Positions 1 through 10,045 of a DNA stretch of 64,000 nucleotides are shown here, one piece after another. The DNA is from Ramlibacter terrae. Lineage in GTDB: Bacteria > Pseudomonadota > Gammaproteobacteria > Burkholderiales > Burkholderiaceae_C. The notes beneath the pieces were generated by a model. The model was not told where the DNA came from and did no database searches. It worked only from the letters and a program-made list of their open reading frames with translations. Position numbers and translations under genes: made by a program. Where the stretch lies: NCBI GenBank assembly GCA_013127575.1, contig CP053418.1:2418001-2482000 (forward strand). Direction: 5' to 3'. Within the stretch, counting starts at the first letter, position 1; the number at the start of each line of letters is the position of its first letter.

Positions 1-1
1 C

Positions 2-280
2 CAACTGTCGAACGGCCATGCGTGGATGACGAAGATCACGGGCATCGGCTGTTCGGCGACGTCGCTGGTCGGCGCCTTCTGCGCGGTGCAGCCCGACGCC
101 TGGCGCGCAACGACATCCGCGATGGCCTTGCTCGGCGTCGCCGGCGAGCTGTCGGCCGAACGCGCGGCGGCCGCCGGGCAGGGCGTCGGCAGCATGCAGG
201 CGCTGCTGCTCGACGCGCTGCAACTGCTGGACGAAAGGGAGTTCCTGCGGCGCGTGCGGCTGGAGGCGCAGCGGTGCTGA
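2..280 (+). CDS. thiM: Hydroxyethylthiazole kinase, C-terminal part (window edge)
   Basis: This is the last 92 codons of ThiM, which phosphorylates 4-methyl-5-hydroxyethylthiazole in thiamine salvage. The frame is open from base 2 and reads [14 protein letters not shown], the glycine/cysteine anion-hole segment typical of the ribokinase-like ThiM family, followed by the usual alanine-rich C-terminal helices. The start lies outside the window. The stop overlaps the proposed GTG start of thiE by a few bases, so thiM, thiE and thiD form one operon. No frameshift was seen in this part. Confidence 0.85.
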   Translation, partial: QLSNGHAWMTKITGIGCSATSLVGAFCAVQPDAWRATTSAMALLGVAGELSAERAAAAGQGVGSMQALLLDALQLLDEREFLRRVRLEAQRC

Positions 281-909
281 ACCGGCCCTCGGCCGGCGCG
301 TTGCGCCGGCAGTTGCGCCTGTACCGGTGACCGACGAGGGCTTGTGCCGCGGCCGCCCGCTGGCCGACGTCGTGGCCGCCGCTGTCGGGGCGGCGCCACC
401 TGCGTGCAGCTGCGCGACAAGCACCGGGCACGCGCGAGTTCTGGCGCAGGCCATGGTGCTCAAGAGCCTGCTGGCAGCGTCCGGCGTGCCGCTGGTGGTG
501 AACGACCGCGTCGACGTCGCGCTGGCCTGCGGCGCCGAGGGGCTGCACGGGGCAGGGCGACATGGCGCCCGAGGAAGCGCGCCGCCTGTTGCCGCCGCAT
601 GTGTTCATCGGCTGGTCGGTGGAGACGCCGGCCGACGTCGCGCGCAGCGTCGCGTTGCCGGTGGATTACCCGGGCGTCAGCCCGGTCTTCGCCACGCCCA
701 CCAAGACCGACACCAAGGCACCATGGGGCGTCGACGGCCTGCGCCGCGTGCGCGCGGCCACCCCGCTGCCGCTGGTGGCGATCGGCGGCATCCATCCGGC
801 GAACGCACGGGAAGTCTTGCGGGCCGGCGCCGACGGCACGGCAGTGGTCAGCGCGCTGTGCGCGGCCGACGATCCCTGCGCGGCGGCGCGTTCCTTTTGC
901 AGGAGATGA
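274..909 (+). CDS. thiE: Thiamine-phosphate synthase, frameshifted in this sequence
   Basis: ThiE joins HMP-pyrophosphate and thiazole phosphate to make thiamine phosphate. The protein is recognisable in pieces across three frames: RLY..VTDEG near the N-terminus, CVQLRDKH (substrate-binding strand), [13 protein letters not shown], then an uninterrupted C-terminal half with [16 protein letters not shown] and LVAIGGI. Breaks lie near 327, 388, 427, 436 and 550. Those at 327 and 436 are explained by a base lost from CCAGG and CCTGG. The GTG at 274 overlapping the thiM stop is the simplest start, giving about 212 residues, normal for ThiE. I judge the gene intact in the organism. Confidence 0.8.
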
Positions 910-916
910 AGAACCC

Positions 917-1753
917 ATGACGAGCACCCGCTACGCCCGCGTCCTTTCCATCGCCGGCTCCGACAGCGGCGGCGGCGCAGGCATCCAGGCCGACCTCAAG
1001 ACCTTCTCGGCGCTGGGCTGCTACGGCATGACCGCGGTCACTGCGCTGACGGCGCAGAACACACGCGGCGTCAGCGGCATCCATGCGGTGCCGCCCGCGT
1101 TCCTGAAGGCGCAACTGCAGGCGGTGATCGAAGACATCGGCGTCGACGCCGTCAAGATCGGCATGCTGCACGCGCCCGAGATCGTCGAAGTGGTCGCATG
1201 GGCCATCGACACCTACCGGCTGCCGAACGTGGTGCTCGACCCGGTGATGGTCGCCACCAGCGGCGACCGCCTGATCGCGCAGGAAACGGTGCAGGTGCTG
1301 GTGCGCGAACTCTTCCCGCGCTGCGTGCTGGTCACGCCGAACCTCGACGAGGTCAGCCTCCTGCTGGACCGGCCGGTCACCGAAGCCTCGGCGCTGCGGC
1401 AGGCTGCCGCCGACCTGATGGCGCTCGGCGCGCGCGCGGTGCTCGTGAAGGGCGGTCACCTGCAGGGCGACGAGGTCGTCGACGTGCTGGGACTCGCGGG
1501 CCCGCCGGTGTCGTTCGAGGAGATCCGCGCGCCGCGCATCGCCTGCACCAACACGCATGGCACCGGTTGCACGCTGTCGTCCGCCATCGCTTGCGGGCTC
1601 GCGCTGGGACACGACTTGCCCGAAGGCGTGCGGCAGGCCGCGGGCTTCGTGCGCGCGGCGATGGCCTCGGGCGCGACTGTGCGCACCGGCGGCGGCCATG
1701 GACCGCTGGATCACGGGCACGCGCCGGTGGCCAGCCGGCGCTTTGCGCTCTAG
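917..1753 (+). CDS. thiD: Hydroxymethylpyrimidine/phosphomethylpyrimidine kinase
   Basis: ThiD phosphorylates HMP twice to HMP-pyrophosphate, the pyrimidine half of thiamine. The 278-residue protein is intact. It opens with VLSIAGSDSGGGAGIQAD (substrate and glycine-rich motif), has DPVMVATSGDRL in the middle and the ribokinase-family ATP motif NTHGTGCTLSSAIA near residue 210. The ATG at 917 follows an AGGAG about 11 bases upstream and comes 7 bases after the thiE stop. The stop overlaps the stop of convergent cytX by four bases. Confidence 0.95.
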   Translation: MTSTRYARVLSIAGSDSGGGAGIQADLKTFSALGCYGMTAVTALTAQNTRGVSGIHAVPPAFLKAQLQAVIEDIGVDAVKIGMLHAPEIVEVVAWAIDTYRLPNVVLDPVMVATSGDRLIAQETVQVLVRELFPRCVLVTPNLDEVSLLLDRPVTEASALRQAAADLMALGARAVLVKGGHLQGDEVVDVLGLAGPPVSFEEIRAPRIACTNTHGTGCTLSSAIACGLALGHDLPEGVRQAAGFVRAAMASGATVRTGGGHGPLDHGHAPVASRRFAL

Positions 1754-3051
1754 GCGCGCGGGCGCGTCGCGAAGGCGAGCGCGAAGCTCAGGGCCAGCGC
1801 CGGCAGCGCCGCGCCGGCGGCGGGCGCCCATTCGCGGCAAGCGTGGTACGTGGCGATGCCGGCGAACCAGATCGCGATCGGCACGGCGTGCGCCTTGCCC
1901 GTCCGTGCGAGCAGCGCTACCGCATCGGCGCCGAAAGCGAGCCGCCCGAGGATCACGCCGAACAGCGGCACGAACACCGAGCTGAGGATCAGCAGGAAGG
2001 GTTCGAGGCTGTGCATCGGCAGCACCAGCGCGAAGGCCGTGCACACCGCCACCATGGCCGGGCCCCACCGGCGGATGCTCCACCGCGGCAGCAGGCTGTG
2101 GCTGGACACGGCGCCGGAGTACGCGTCGCCATAGGCGTTGTCGACCTCGTCGACGAGGATCAGCGTCAGCGCCAGCAGGCCGCCCTGCGCCAGCAGCAGC
2201 GCCGTCACGAGGTCCTGGCTCGGAAGCGTCAGCGCCACCAGCACGCCGAGCGCGTAGCACCAGCTGTTGGCCAGCGCGTAGCCCAGCCCGGTGCCGCGCA
2301 GCGCGGCGCGTCCGTTGGAGCCGTGCCGTGCGTAGTCGGCCACCAGCGGCAGCCACGAGACCGGCATGGCGATCACGAGGTCGATGGCGGCCGGGCCGCT
2401 CATGCCGCCCGCGCCTTGCCGGTTCCACAGCGCGGACCAGCCTTGCGCCTGCGCCATGCCGAGGAACTGCCGGGTGAGCCAGAGCAGCGACAGCACCACC
2501 AGCGGCAGCGCCACGCGCGCCACCAATTGCCGAACCAGCCGCACCATCGACCCGCTCACGAGCAGCGCCAGCAGGCCGCCCCACAGGAGCGTGGCCGCGA
2601 CCGGCCACCAGCCCGCCGCGGCGCCGCCGCCGGCACGGCCGCCGATGGCGACGGTGGCGTCGCGCATCACCACGATCTCGAAGGTGCCCCAGCCCACGAG
2701 CTGCAGGATGTTCAGCAGGATCGGCAGGCGCGCGAAGGCGCTGCCGTAGACGGCGTGCATCAGGCCCGCGCTCGCGAGTCCGCTGTCGCAACCGAGCTTG
2801 GCCACCCACCAGGCCAGCAGGCCGGCGCCGACGATCGAGCCGACGACGATGGCGAACAGGGCTTCGCGGGTGCCGAGCGCGGGGACGAGATACGCGCCCA
2901 CCTGCATCACCAGCAGCCCCACGCCGAGGCTGAACCAGAGCGACGCGTGGTCACGCCAGCCGAAGGCGCGTGCGTCGGGCGCCACGGGCGTGAGCGCCTC
3001 GTTGGCGGGGGCGGGCAGCACGGCTGCCGAAGAAGGATGGATGGTTGTCAT
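1750..3051 (-). CDS. cytX: HMP permease of the NCS1 family
   Basis: CytX is a predicted inner-membrane importer for hydroxymethylpyrimidine or related thiamine pyrimidines, of the nucleobase:cation symporter-1 family. The 433-residue frame is uninterrupted and contains about twelve hydrophobic stretches. The first begins near residue 37 (SLWFSLGVGLLVMQVGAYLVP) and IDLVIAMPVSWLPLVADY is a conserved NCS1 segment. A TPP riboswitch lies directly upstream, which strongly supports a thiamine-related substrate. It converges on thiD with a four-base stop overlap. The symbol follows the usual cytX assignment of riboswitch-controlled NCS1 carriers. Confidence 0.88.
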   Translation of the reverse strand: MTTIHPSSAAVLPAPANEALTPVAPDARAFGWRDHASLWFSLGVGLLVMQVGAYLVPALGTREALFAIVVGSIVGAGLLAWWVAKLGCDSGLASAGLMHAVYGSAFARLPILLNILQLVGWGTFEIVVMRDATVAIGGRAGGGAAAGWWPVAATLLWGGLLALLVSGSMVRLVRQLVARVALPLVVLSLLWLTRQFLGMAQAQGWSALWNRQGAGGMSGPAAIDLVIAMPVSWLPLVADYARHGSNGRAALRGTGLGYALANSWCYALGVLVALTLPSQDLVTALLLAQGGLLALTLILVDEVDNAYGDAYSGAVSSHSLLPRWSIRRWGPAMVAVCTAFALVLPMHSLEPFLLILSSVFVPLFGVILGRLAFGADAVALLARTGKAHAVPIAIWFAGIATYHACREWAPAAGAALPALALSFALAFATRPRA

Positions 3052-3055
3052 GTTT

Positions 3056-3137
3056 GCTTCCCTGCGCGAGGATTACCTCAGTCAGGTTCGAAGGGACTCT
3101 CTCAGTCGCCGCCACCATGGCGGCAACACCCCTAGCG
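3056..3137 (-). promoter_or_regulatory. TPP riboswitch (THI element)
   Basis: On the minus strand the leader of cytX carries the THI-box core in order: GGGGTGTTGCC, a variable stem, CTGAGAGAGTCCC, TTCGAACCTGA, GAGGTAAT and CGCGCAGGGAAGC. These are the conserved TPP-binding segments. The end of the element lies only a few bases from the cytX ATG, which favours control by hiding the ribosome binding site, although a terminator cannot be excluded by eye. Confidence 0.93.
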
Positions 3138-3151
3138 ATGTGGCGCGGATT

Positions 3152-4264
<1,113 letters not shown>

Positions 4265-4269
4265 ATCTC

Positions 4270-4599
4270 TCACTTGACGAGCTCGGACAGCTTGTCCGTC
4301 TTGTCCTTCCATTCCTCGGCGTCCGGCAGCGCCGGCTTGCGCTTGGTGATGCTCTTCCAGCCGGGAGCGTTGGAAAGATCGGCGTTAATCTTGATGAAAT
4401 TGACCTGGTCGGCCGGCACGTCTTCCTCGGCGTAGATCGCGTTCACCGGGCACTCGGGGATGCAGACGGCGCAGTCGATGCACTCGTCCGGATCGATCAC
4501 GAGCATGTTGGGCCCCTCGCGGAAACAGTCCACGGGGCAGACATCCACGCAGTCGGTGTACTTGCAGCGGATACAGGATTCGGTGACTACGTGGGTCAT
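4270..4599 (-). CDS. fdxA: Seven-iron ferredoxin FdxA
   Basis: A 109-residue electron carrier with a [3Fe-4S] and a [4Fe-4S] cluster. The N-terminus reads [20 protein letters not shown], where the second cysteine spacing is that of the 3Fe cluster, and [18 protein letters not shown] supplies the 4Fe cluster. The C-terminal extension is typical of FdxA. It lies between cysN and the ferredoxin-NADP reductase on the same strand. No frameshift. The neighbours suggest it carries electrons for sulfite reductase, though FdxA is also a general ferredoxin. Confidence 0.93.
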   Translation of the reverse strand: MTHVVTESCIRCKYTDCVDVCPVDCFREGPNMLVIDPDECIDCAVCIPECPVNAIYAEEDVPADQVNFIKINADLSNAPGWKSITKRKPALPDAEEWKDKTDKLSELVK

Positions 4600-4694
4600 T
4601 GTTGTGCGCCGTGGTCGGGGAAACCCTTGATTTTATTTGCTTTTGATTGTGCGCCCGGCTTCGATGCCGTATTGCGTGGAGGGTTTGCCCCGAA

Positions 4695-5968
4695 TCAATG
4701 AACGAGTACCGCCCCGGACGTGCGGTGGGTGGCCGTATCGACCAGCACCAGCGCGCGCCCAGCGTGCGCGACCGGAGGTACGGCAGCGTGGCGAGCGGTT
4801 CTGGAGCGCCAGCTCCACGTGGCCGATGCTGTTGGCGGGCAACTGCTGCGCCGGCGCCTCGGCGAGGGTGTTCACGTCGAGCTGGTGCACGATGCGCTTG
4901 ACCTTGGCCTTGACCCAGCGGTGGCCGTGCAGCGCCCAGTAGGTGCGTCCCGCCACCAGCGGCTCCTCGTCCAGCCAGGCGACGGTGGCGACCAGCTCGC
5001 GCGAGGGTTCGAAAGCGCCGGGCGCCAGCAGCCAGTCGCCGCGCGAAACGTCCACTTCGCGGTCCAGCACGATGCCGGCGCTGTGGGGCGCGGCGGCGCC
5101 GGACGGCTGGCGGGCGTGGTCCAGCACCTGCGCGACCGTGGCGACGGCCGCTGGGCAGCACCGTGACCTGCTGGCCCACCTGCACGCTGCCGGCGGCCAC
5201 GCGGCCCCAGAACACGCGGCGGCCCTGCGAGGTGTCGGCCGAGCCGGAGAATTTCTCCACCCACTGCACCGGAAAAGCGAACGGCAGGCCGGCCTCCGGC
5301 ACGTTGGCGTCCAGTTGCTCCAGCAGTTGCAGCAGCGACGGGCCCCGGTAGCCGCACCAGCCGGGCGCCGCATCGACGACGTTGTTGCCCAGCAGCGCCG
5401 AGATCGGCACCGTGGCGCGCGGCTGCACGCCGGCGGCCTTGGCAAACGTTTCCAGCGCGCCGCGGATGTTGTTGAAGGCCACGGTGGGGTCTTCGACGGC
5501 GTCGAGCTTGTTGACGGCGAACACGATGGCCGGCACGCGCAGCAGGTGCGCCAGCAGCGTGTGGCGGCGCGTCTGCGGCAGCAGTTCCGTGCCGGGGTTC
5601 TGCCACTTCAGCTTGGTGGCGTCGACCAGCACCACGGCGGCGTCGGCGCTGGAGGCGGCCGTCACCATGTTGCGGGTGTACTGTTCGTGACCCGGAGCGT
5701 CGCCGATGATGAACTTGCGCGCCGGCGTGGCGAAGTAGCGGTAGGCGACGTCGATCGTGATGCCTTGCTCGCGTTCGGCCGAGAGGCCGTCGGTCAGCAG
5801 CGCCAGGTCGGTCGCGCCGGAGCGCGACACGGAAGCCAGCTGGTCCTGCAGCACGGCGCGGCTGTCGACCAGCAGGCGGCCGATCAGCGTGCTCTTGCCG
5901 TCGTCGACCGAGCCGCACGTGATGAAGCGCAGCGCGGCGTCGTGGTCATGGGTGGGCGTGTCGGCCAT
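4695..5968 (-). CDS. cysN: Sulfate adenylyltransferase subunit 1 (GTPase); frameshifted
   Basis: CysN is the GTP-hydrolysing subunit that, with CysD, makes adenylyl sulfate from ATP and sulfate. The G motifs are visible: GSVDDGKSTLIGRLL near residue 17, DAPGHEQYTRNM and NKLD. C-terminal beta-barrel segments follow in another frame (ATVAQVLDHARQ, HRTSGAVLVH and stop). Breaks near 5150 and 4758; the latter is a lost C in CCTGG. No APS kinase domain (CysC) is fused. The start codon shares one base with the cysD stop (TGATG). About 424 residues after repair. Confidence 0.9.
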
Positions 5969-6900
5969 CAGAAATATCCGTCCTTCTTGCGCTTCTCCAT
6001 CGAAGCGTCGGAGGTCTTGTCGTCCATGCGGGTCGCGCCGCGCTCGCTGACGTCGGCCAGCAGCGTTTCGGCGACCACGTCGGTCGCATTCGCGGCGGGG
6101 CTCGCCACCGGGCAGGTGCAGGTGATGTCGCCGACGGTGCGGAAGCGCACGGTGCGGGTCACGACCTCTTCGCCCGGCTTGGCCGGCGTGATGTCGGTGA
6201 CGGGCACCAGCAGCCCGCGGCGCTCCACCACGTCACGGCGGTGCGCGTAGTACAGCGACGGCAGTTCGATCCGCTCGCGCTCGATGTACTGCCACACGTC
6301 CAGCTCGGTCCAGTTGGAGATCGGGAACACGCGGAAGTGCTCGCCGGGCTGCAGGCGCGTGTTGAACAGGTTCCACAGCTCCGGCCGCTGCGCCTTGGGC
6401 TGCCACTGGCCGAAGCTGTCGCGGTGGGAAAAGATGCGCTCCTTGGCGCGCGCCTTTTCTTCGTCGCGGCGGGCGCCGCCGATCAGCGCGTCGAAGCGGA
6501 ATTCCTCGATCGCTTCCAGCAGCGTGACCGACTGGTGCGCATTGCGGCTTTCGCCGGGGTGCGCGAGGCGGACGGTGCCGCGGGCCATCGAATCCTCGAC
6601 GCTGCGCACGATCAGCTCGGCGCCCAGTTCCTTCGCCCGCTGGTCGCGGAAGTCCGTCACCTCGGGGAAGTTGTGCCCGGTGTCGATCATCAGCAGCGGA
6701 TATGGAATGCGGCCGCTGCCGAAGGCCTTCTCGGCGCACTTGAGCAGCACCAGCGAATCCTTGCCGCCCGAGAACAGCAGGGTGGGGCGCTCGAAGGCGC
6801 CGGCCACCTCGCGCAGGATGAAGATGGCTTCTTCTTCCAGCGCGTCGAGGTGGCGGTTGCTGATCGCATTCAGCAGTTGGGGTTCGGCGCGCGCGTTCAT
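5968..6900 (-). CDS. cysD: Sulfate adenylyltransferase subunit 2
   Basis: CysD is the catalytic ATP sulfurylase subunit partnered with CysN. The 310-residue protein is intact and carries the PP-loop LLFSGGKDSLVLL near residue 43, then LMIDTGHNFPE, GGARRDEEKARAKERIFSHRD and FPISNWTELDVWQYI. The C-terminal TCTCPVAS and the KKDGYF end are typical. I chose the ATG at 6900 (MNARAEPQLL) because it overlaps the cysH stop as ATGA; an in-frame ATG upstream would lie inside cysH. Confidence 0.95.
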   Translation of the reverse strand: MNARAEPQLLNAISNRHLDALEEEAIFILREVAGAFERPTLLFSGGKDSLVLLKCAEKAFGSGRIPYPLLMIDTGHNFPEVTDFRDQRAKELGAELIVRSVEDSMARGTVRLAHPGESRNAHQSVTLLEAIEEFRFDALIGGARRDEEKARAKERIFSHRDSFGQWQPKAQRPELWNLFNTRLQPGEHFRVFPISNWTELDVWQYIERERIELPSLYYAHRRDVVERRGLLVPVTDITPAKPGEEVVTRTVRFRTVGDITCTCPVASPAANATDVVAETLLADVSERGATRMDDKTSDASMEKRKKDGYF

Positions 6901-7628
6901 GCTGCCACTTTCTCGTTGTCGGTTTTCACGTGCAGGCCGCACTCTTTCGCGGCCTCGTCCTCCCACCACCAGCGGCCGGCGCGGAAGTCCTCGCCCAGGC
7001 TGATGGCACGCGTGCAGGGCGCGCAGCCGACGCTGGGGAAGAACTGGTCGTGCAGCGGGTTGTAGTCGACGCCTTCGGCGGCGATGTAGTGCCAGACATC
7101 GCCCCGGGTCCAGTCGGCCAGAGGGTTCAGCTTGATGCGGGTGGCATCGGAGGTGTCCACCAGCGGCACGTCGGCGCGGGCGTTCGACTGCTCGCGGCGC
7201 AGGCCGGTGATCCAGGCCTTCTGGCCGGCCGGGGCGCGCGACAGCGGCTCGAGCTTGCGGATGCCGCAGCAGGCCTTGCGCAGATCGATGCTGCGGTACA
7301 TCGCTTCCTTGCCTTCGCGGGCGACGAACTGCACCACGTGCTCCTGCACCGGCGTGTACACCTCGACGGCGGCGCGCGAACTGGCGCGCGTGCGCTCCAG
7401 CAGGGCCAGCGTCTCCGGGTGCAACGCTCCGGTTTCCAGCACGAAGACCGGGATGTCCAGCGCCAGCGCGTTGATCAGGTGCGTGATGACCACGTCCTCG
7501 GCGCCGAGGCTCGACGCCTGCTTCAGCGGCGCGAATTCGGTGACCGAACGCCGCAGCAGGTCGCGCGTGGCGGCGAGCTTCTCCTCGTACGCGGCCGAGG
7601 GCCGCGCATGCAGGTCGATGGCGCCCAT
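6897..7628 (-). CDS. cysH: Adenylyl-sulfate (APS) reductase, iron-sulfur type
   Basis: Reduces adenylyl sulfate to sulfite with thiol electrons. The 243-residue protein has SSLGAEDVVITHLI (PP-loop fold) near residue 40 and two cysteine pairs, KACCGIRKLEPL and VGCAPCTRAI, which bind a [4Fe-4S] cluster. This pattern marks an APS reductase rather than a cluster-free PAPS reductase, and fits the lack of an APS kinase in the operon. It starts one base after the DUF934 stop and overlaps cysD by four bases. Confidence 0.94.
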   Translation of the reverse strand: MGAIDLHARPSAAYEEKLAATRDLLRRSVTEFAPLKQASSLGAEDVVITHLINALALDIPVFVLETGALHPETLALLERTRASSRAAVEVYTPVQEHVVQFVAREGKEAMYRSIDLRKACCGIRKLEPLSRAPAGQKAWITGLRREQSNARADVPLVDTSDATRIKLNPLADWTRGDVWHYIAAEGVDYNPLHDQFFPSVGCAPCTRAISLGEDFRAGRWWWEDEAAKECGLHVKTDNEKVAA

Positions 7629-7629
7629 G

Positions 7630-8004
7630 TCAGCCCCGCGCGAACAGGGGCGCCGTTTCGACGGCGTCGCCCTGATAGAACGCTTCGTAGCGCGCGAACT
7701 GGCGCTCGGCGTCGGCCGGGTCCTTGCCTTCCTTCAGCACGGCGCTGGAAAAGCCCACCCGGTGCATCTGCACGAGCTGGTCGATGCCGACGTCGCCGGT
7801 GGCGCGGATGTCGCCGGCGAAGCCGCGGCGCTGGCGCAGCAGGCGGGCCTGCGTGAAGGCGCGGCCGTCGGTGAACTTCGGGAAGTCCAGCTCGATGCGG
7901 TCCACGCCTTCGAGCGGCACCGCCAGCGCATCGGCGTCGTTCGGCAGCGCAAGGACGTGCAGGTTCTCTTCGGGCGGCGTGCCCGCGGCAATCAGGCGGA
8001 TCAT
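7630..8004 (-). CDS. DUF934 protein of the sulfite reductase operon
   Basis: A 124-residue intact protein with the DUF934 signature LEGVDRIELDFPKFTDGRAFTQARLLRQR, then GFAGDIRATGD and QLVQMHRVGFSSAVL. The family is nearly always encoded beside cysI in proteobacteria and is thought to assist sulfite reduction, but its biochemical role is not settled. It overlaps the cysI stop as ATGA and is followed after one base by cysH, so it belongs to the operon core. Confidence 0.9.
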   Translation of the reverse strand: MIRLIAAGTPPEENLHVLALPNDADALAVPLEGVDRIELDFPKFTDGRAFTQARLLRQRRGFAGDIRATGDVGIDQLVQMHRVGFSSAVLKEGKDPADAERQFARYEAFYQGDAVETAPLFARG

Positions 8005-9827
8005 GCGGTTTCCCGTTCGACGAAGCGGGCGCCGTTGGCGGCGGCCTTGAAAGGGTCCATGCCGACGCGGCGCAGGGTGGCGATGAAGGTCTCGGCGCGG
8101 CCGTTGGAGGCCGGCTGGCGCAGCTTGCGGTAGGTGTCGAGCACCGCCTCGATCACCACCGGCACTTCGGCCGCGGAGAACGAGGGGCCGACCACCTTGC
8201 CGGGCAGCGCGGGGCCCGACAGGTCGGTGCCGTCGGCGCCGCCCAGCGTGACCTGGTACCACTCCTTGCCGTCCTTGTCGACGCCGAGGATGCCGATGTG
8301 GCCGGCGTGGTGGTGCCCGCAGGAGTTGATGCAGCCGGAGATGTTCAGGCGGATGTCGCCCAGGTCGAACTCTTCGTCCAGGTCCTGGAAGCGCTGCGTG
8401 ATCGCCTCGGCGATCGGCAGCGAACGCGCGTTGGCCAGCGAGCAGAAGTCGCCGCCGGGGCAGGCGATCATGTCGGTCAGCAGGCCGATGTTGGGCCGCG
8501 CGAAGCCGGCCTTGCGCGCTGCGGCGTAGAGCTCGGGCAGGTCTTCGGCATGCACCCACGGCAGGATCAGGTTCTGCTCGTGGGTGATGCGCGCCTCGCC
8601 GGCGGAGAACTTGTCGGCGAGTACCGCCGCGGTCTCCATCTGTTCGGCCGTGGCGTCGCCGGGCGCGTAGCCCAGGCGCTTGAACGACAGCGTGACGATG
8701 CGCAGGGCCGGGTCGCGGTGCGCGCGCACGTTGCGCTGCAGCCAGCGGTTGTACAGCGGGTCGGCTTCGGCGTCGGCGCGCACGATCTCGTGCAGCCGCG
8801 CGTCGGCGCCGCGGCGCAGGTTCGGCGCCAGCGGCGGATTGACGAAACAGGCCTGGACGCGGTCGTATTCGGCCTGCGTGATGGTGTGGGGCGCGCCGTC
8901 GACTTCGACGATCTGGCGGAACTCTTCTTCCACCTTGTCGATGTAGCGCTGGCCTTCGGCCTTGACGAGGATCTTGATCCGCGCCTTCCACAGGTTGTCG
9001 CGGCGGCCGTACTCGTTGTAGACGCGGATGCACGCCTCGACGTAGTTCAGCAGGTGCTGCCGGGGCAGGAACTCGCGCACCACGGTGCCGATGATGGGCG
9101 TGCGGCCCATGCCGCCGCCGACCAGCACCTTGAAGCCCAGCTCGCCGGCGTCGTTGCGCACCAGCTGCAGGCCGATGTCGTACCAGCCCAGCGCCGCGCG
9201 ATCTTCCTCGGCGCCGTTCAGCGCCACCTTGAACTTGCGGGGCAGGAAGGCGAATTCAGGATGCAGCGTGCTCCACTGCCGCAGGATCTCGGCGAAGGGG
9301 CGCGGATCGGCCACTTCGTCGGCGGCGATGCCGGCCAGTTCCTCGGTGGTGATGTTGCGGATGGTGTTGCCGCTGGTCTGGATGCCGTGCATGTTCACGG
9401 AAGCCAGCAACTCCATCACGTCCGCGCTCTTGTCCAGCGGGATCCAGTTGTATTGCACGTTGGTGCGGGTGGTGAAGTGGCCGTAGCCGGTCTTCAGCTT
9501 GGTGTTGACGGGCGCGTGGCCCGGGACCGGCACTTCGCCGAGGGCGAGCTGCTTGCCTTGCGCATCGTTCAGCAGGGCGGCATCGGGCTGGTCGTAGTCG
9601 CGGGCGATCTTCGCCAGCGCGCGCAGCTGCGTGCTGGAGATCTCGCCGTAGGGGACGGCCACGCGCAGCATCGGCGCGTAGCGCTGAACGTACCAGCCGT
9701 TCTGCAGGCGCAGCGGCCGGAATTCCTCGTCGGAGAGCTTGCCGGCCTGCCAGCGTTCGAGCTGGTCGCGGTATTGTTCGGCGCGGGCACGCACGAATTG
9801 CCGGTCGAAATCTGTGTAGCGGTACAT
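8001..9827 (-). CDS. cysI: Sulfite reductase hemoprotein
   Basis: Siroheme and [4Fe-4S] enzyme that reduces sulfite to sulfide with six electrons. The 608-residue protein is intact. It has two ferredoxin-like half domains (VAVPYGEISSTQLRALAKIA near residue 66; NLILPWVHAEDL in the second repeat) and the cluster-binding segments CPGGDFCSLANARS and NISGCINSCGHHHAGHIG. I start it at MYRYTDFDRQ (9827); a longer start would enter the promoter region. No CysJ flavoprotein lies nearby, and fdxA plus an FNR close the operon. Confidence 0.94.
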   Translation of the reverse strand: MYRYTDFDRQFVRARAEQYRDQLERWQAGKLSDEEFRPLRLQNGWYVQRYAPMLRVAVPYGEISSTQLRALAKIARDYDQPDAALLNDAQGKQLALGEVPVPGHAPVNTKLKTGYGHFTTRTNVQYNWIPLDKSADVMELLASVNMHGIQTSGNTIRNITTEELAGIAADEVADPRPFAEILRQWSTLHPEFAFLPRKFKVALNGAEEDRAALGWYDIGLQLVRNDAGELGFKVLVGGGMGRTPIIGTVVREFLPRQHLLNYVEACIRVYNEYGRRDNLWKARIKILVKAEGQRYIDKVEEEFRQIVEVDGAPHTITQAEYDRVQACFVNPPLAPNLRRGADARLHEIVRADAEADPLYNRWLQRNVRAHRDPALRIVTLSFKRLGYAPGDATAEQMETAAVLADKFSAGEARITHEQNLILPWVHAEDLPELYAAARKAGFARPNIGLLTDMIACPGGDFCSLANARSLPIAEAITQRFQDLDEEFDLGDIRLNISGCINSCGHHHAGHIGILGVDKDGKEWYQVTLGGADGTDLSGPALPGKVVGPSFSAAEVPVVIEAVLDTYRKLRQPASNGRAETFIATLRRVGMDPFKAAANGARFVERETA

Positions 9828-9912
9828 GGAGCTGGATGCAGGCCGTGACGTGGCCCGAGCCCGCATTCTGGAGAGGCAGCTTATGGATGCAAACTACATT
9901 TTTGTTCGGGCC

Positions 9913-9930
9913 ATATGCGGATAAGCTTAT
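9913..9930 (-). promoter_or_regulatory. Candidate CysB-type operator upstream of cysI
   Basis: In the 218-base gap between cysI and the divergent receiver gene lies an AT-rich island, TATGCGGATA followed by the palindrome ATAAGCTTAT. The same TATGCGGATA occurs upstream of the sulfate-binding protein gene at 12713. The AT-rich character and placement suggest a site for a CysB/Cbl-like regulator. This is inference, and the promoter elements themselves are not clear. Confidence 0.4.
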
Positions 9931-10045
9931 TCGCAAGCCGGGCGCGGGCTGCGCCGGGGTTTTCGGCCGACCCCGGATAAGCCCGGTGGCAGGCTGGCCC
10001 CGGACTTGCATAATCCGGGAGCCGACGGGGAGGCAACAAGGAGTC

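Noticed and set aside
848..3135. Apparent overlapping genes on both strands around thiD and cytX.
   Set aside because: Only thiD (plus) and cytX (minus) carry family motifs and fit gene ends and the TPP riboswitch.
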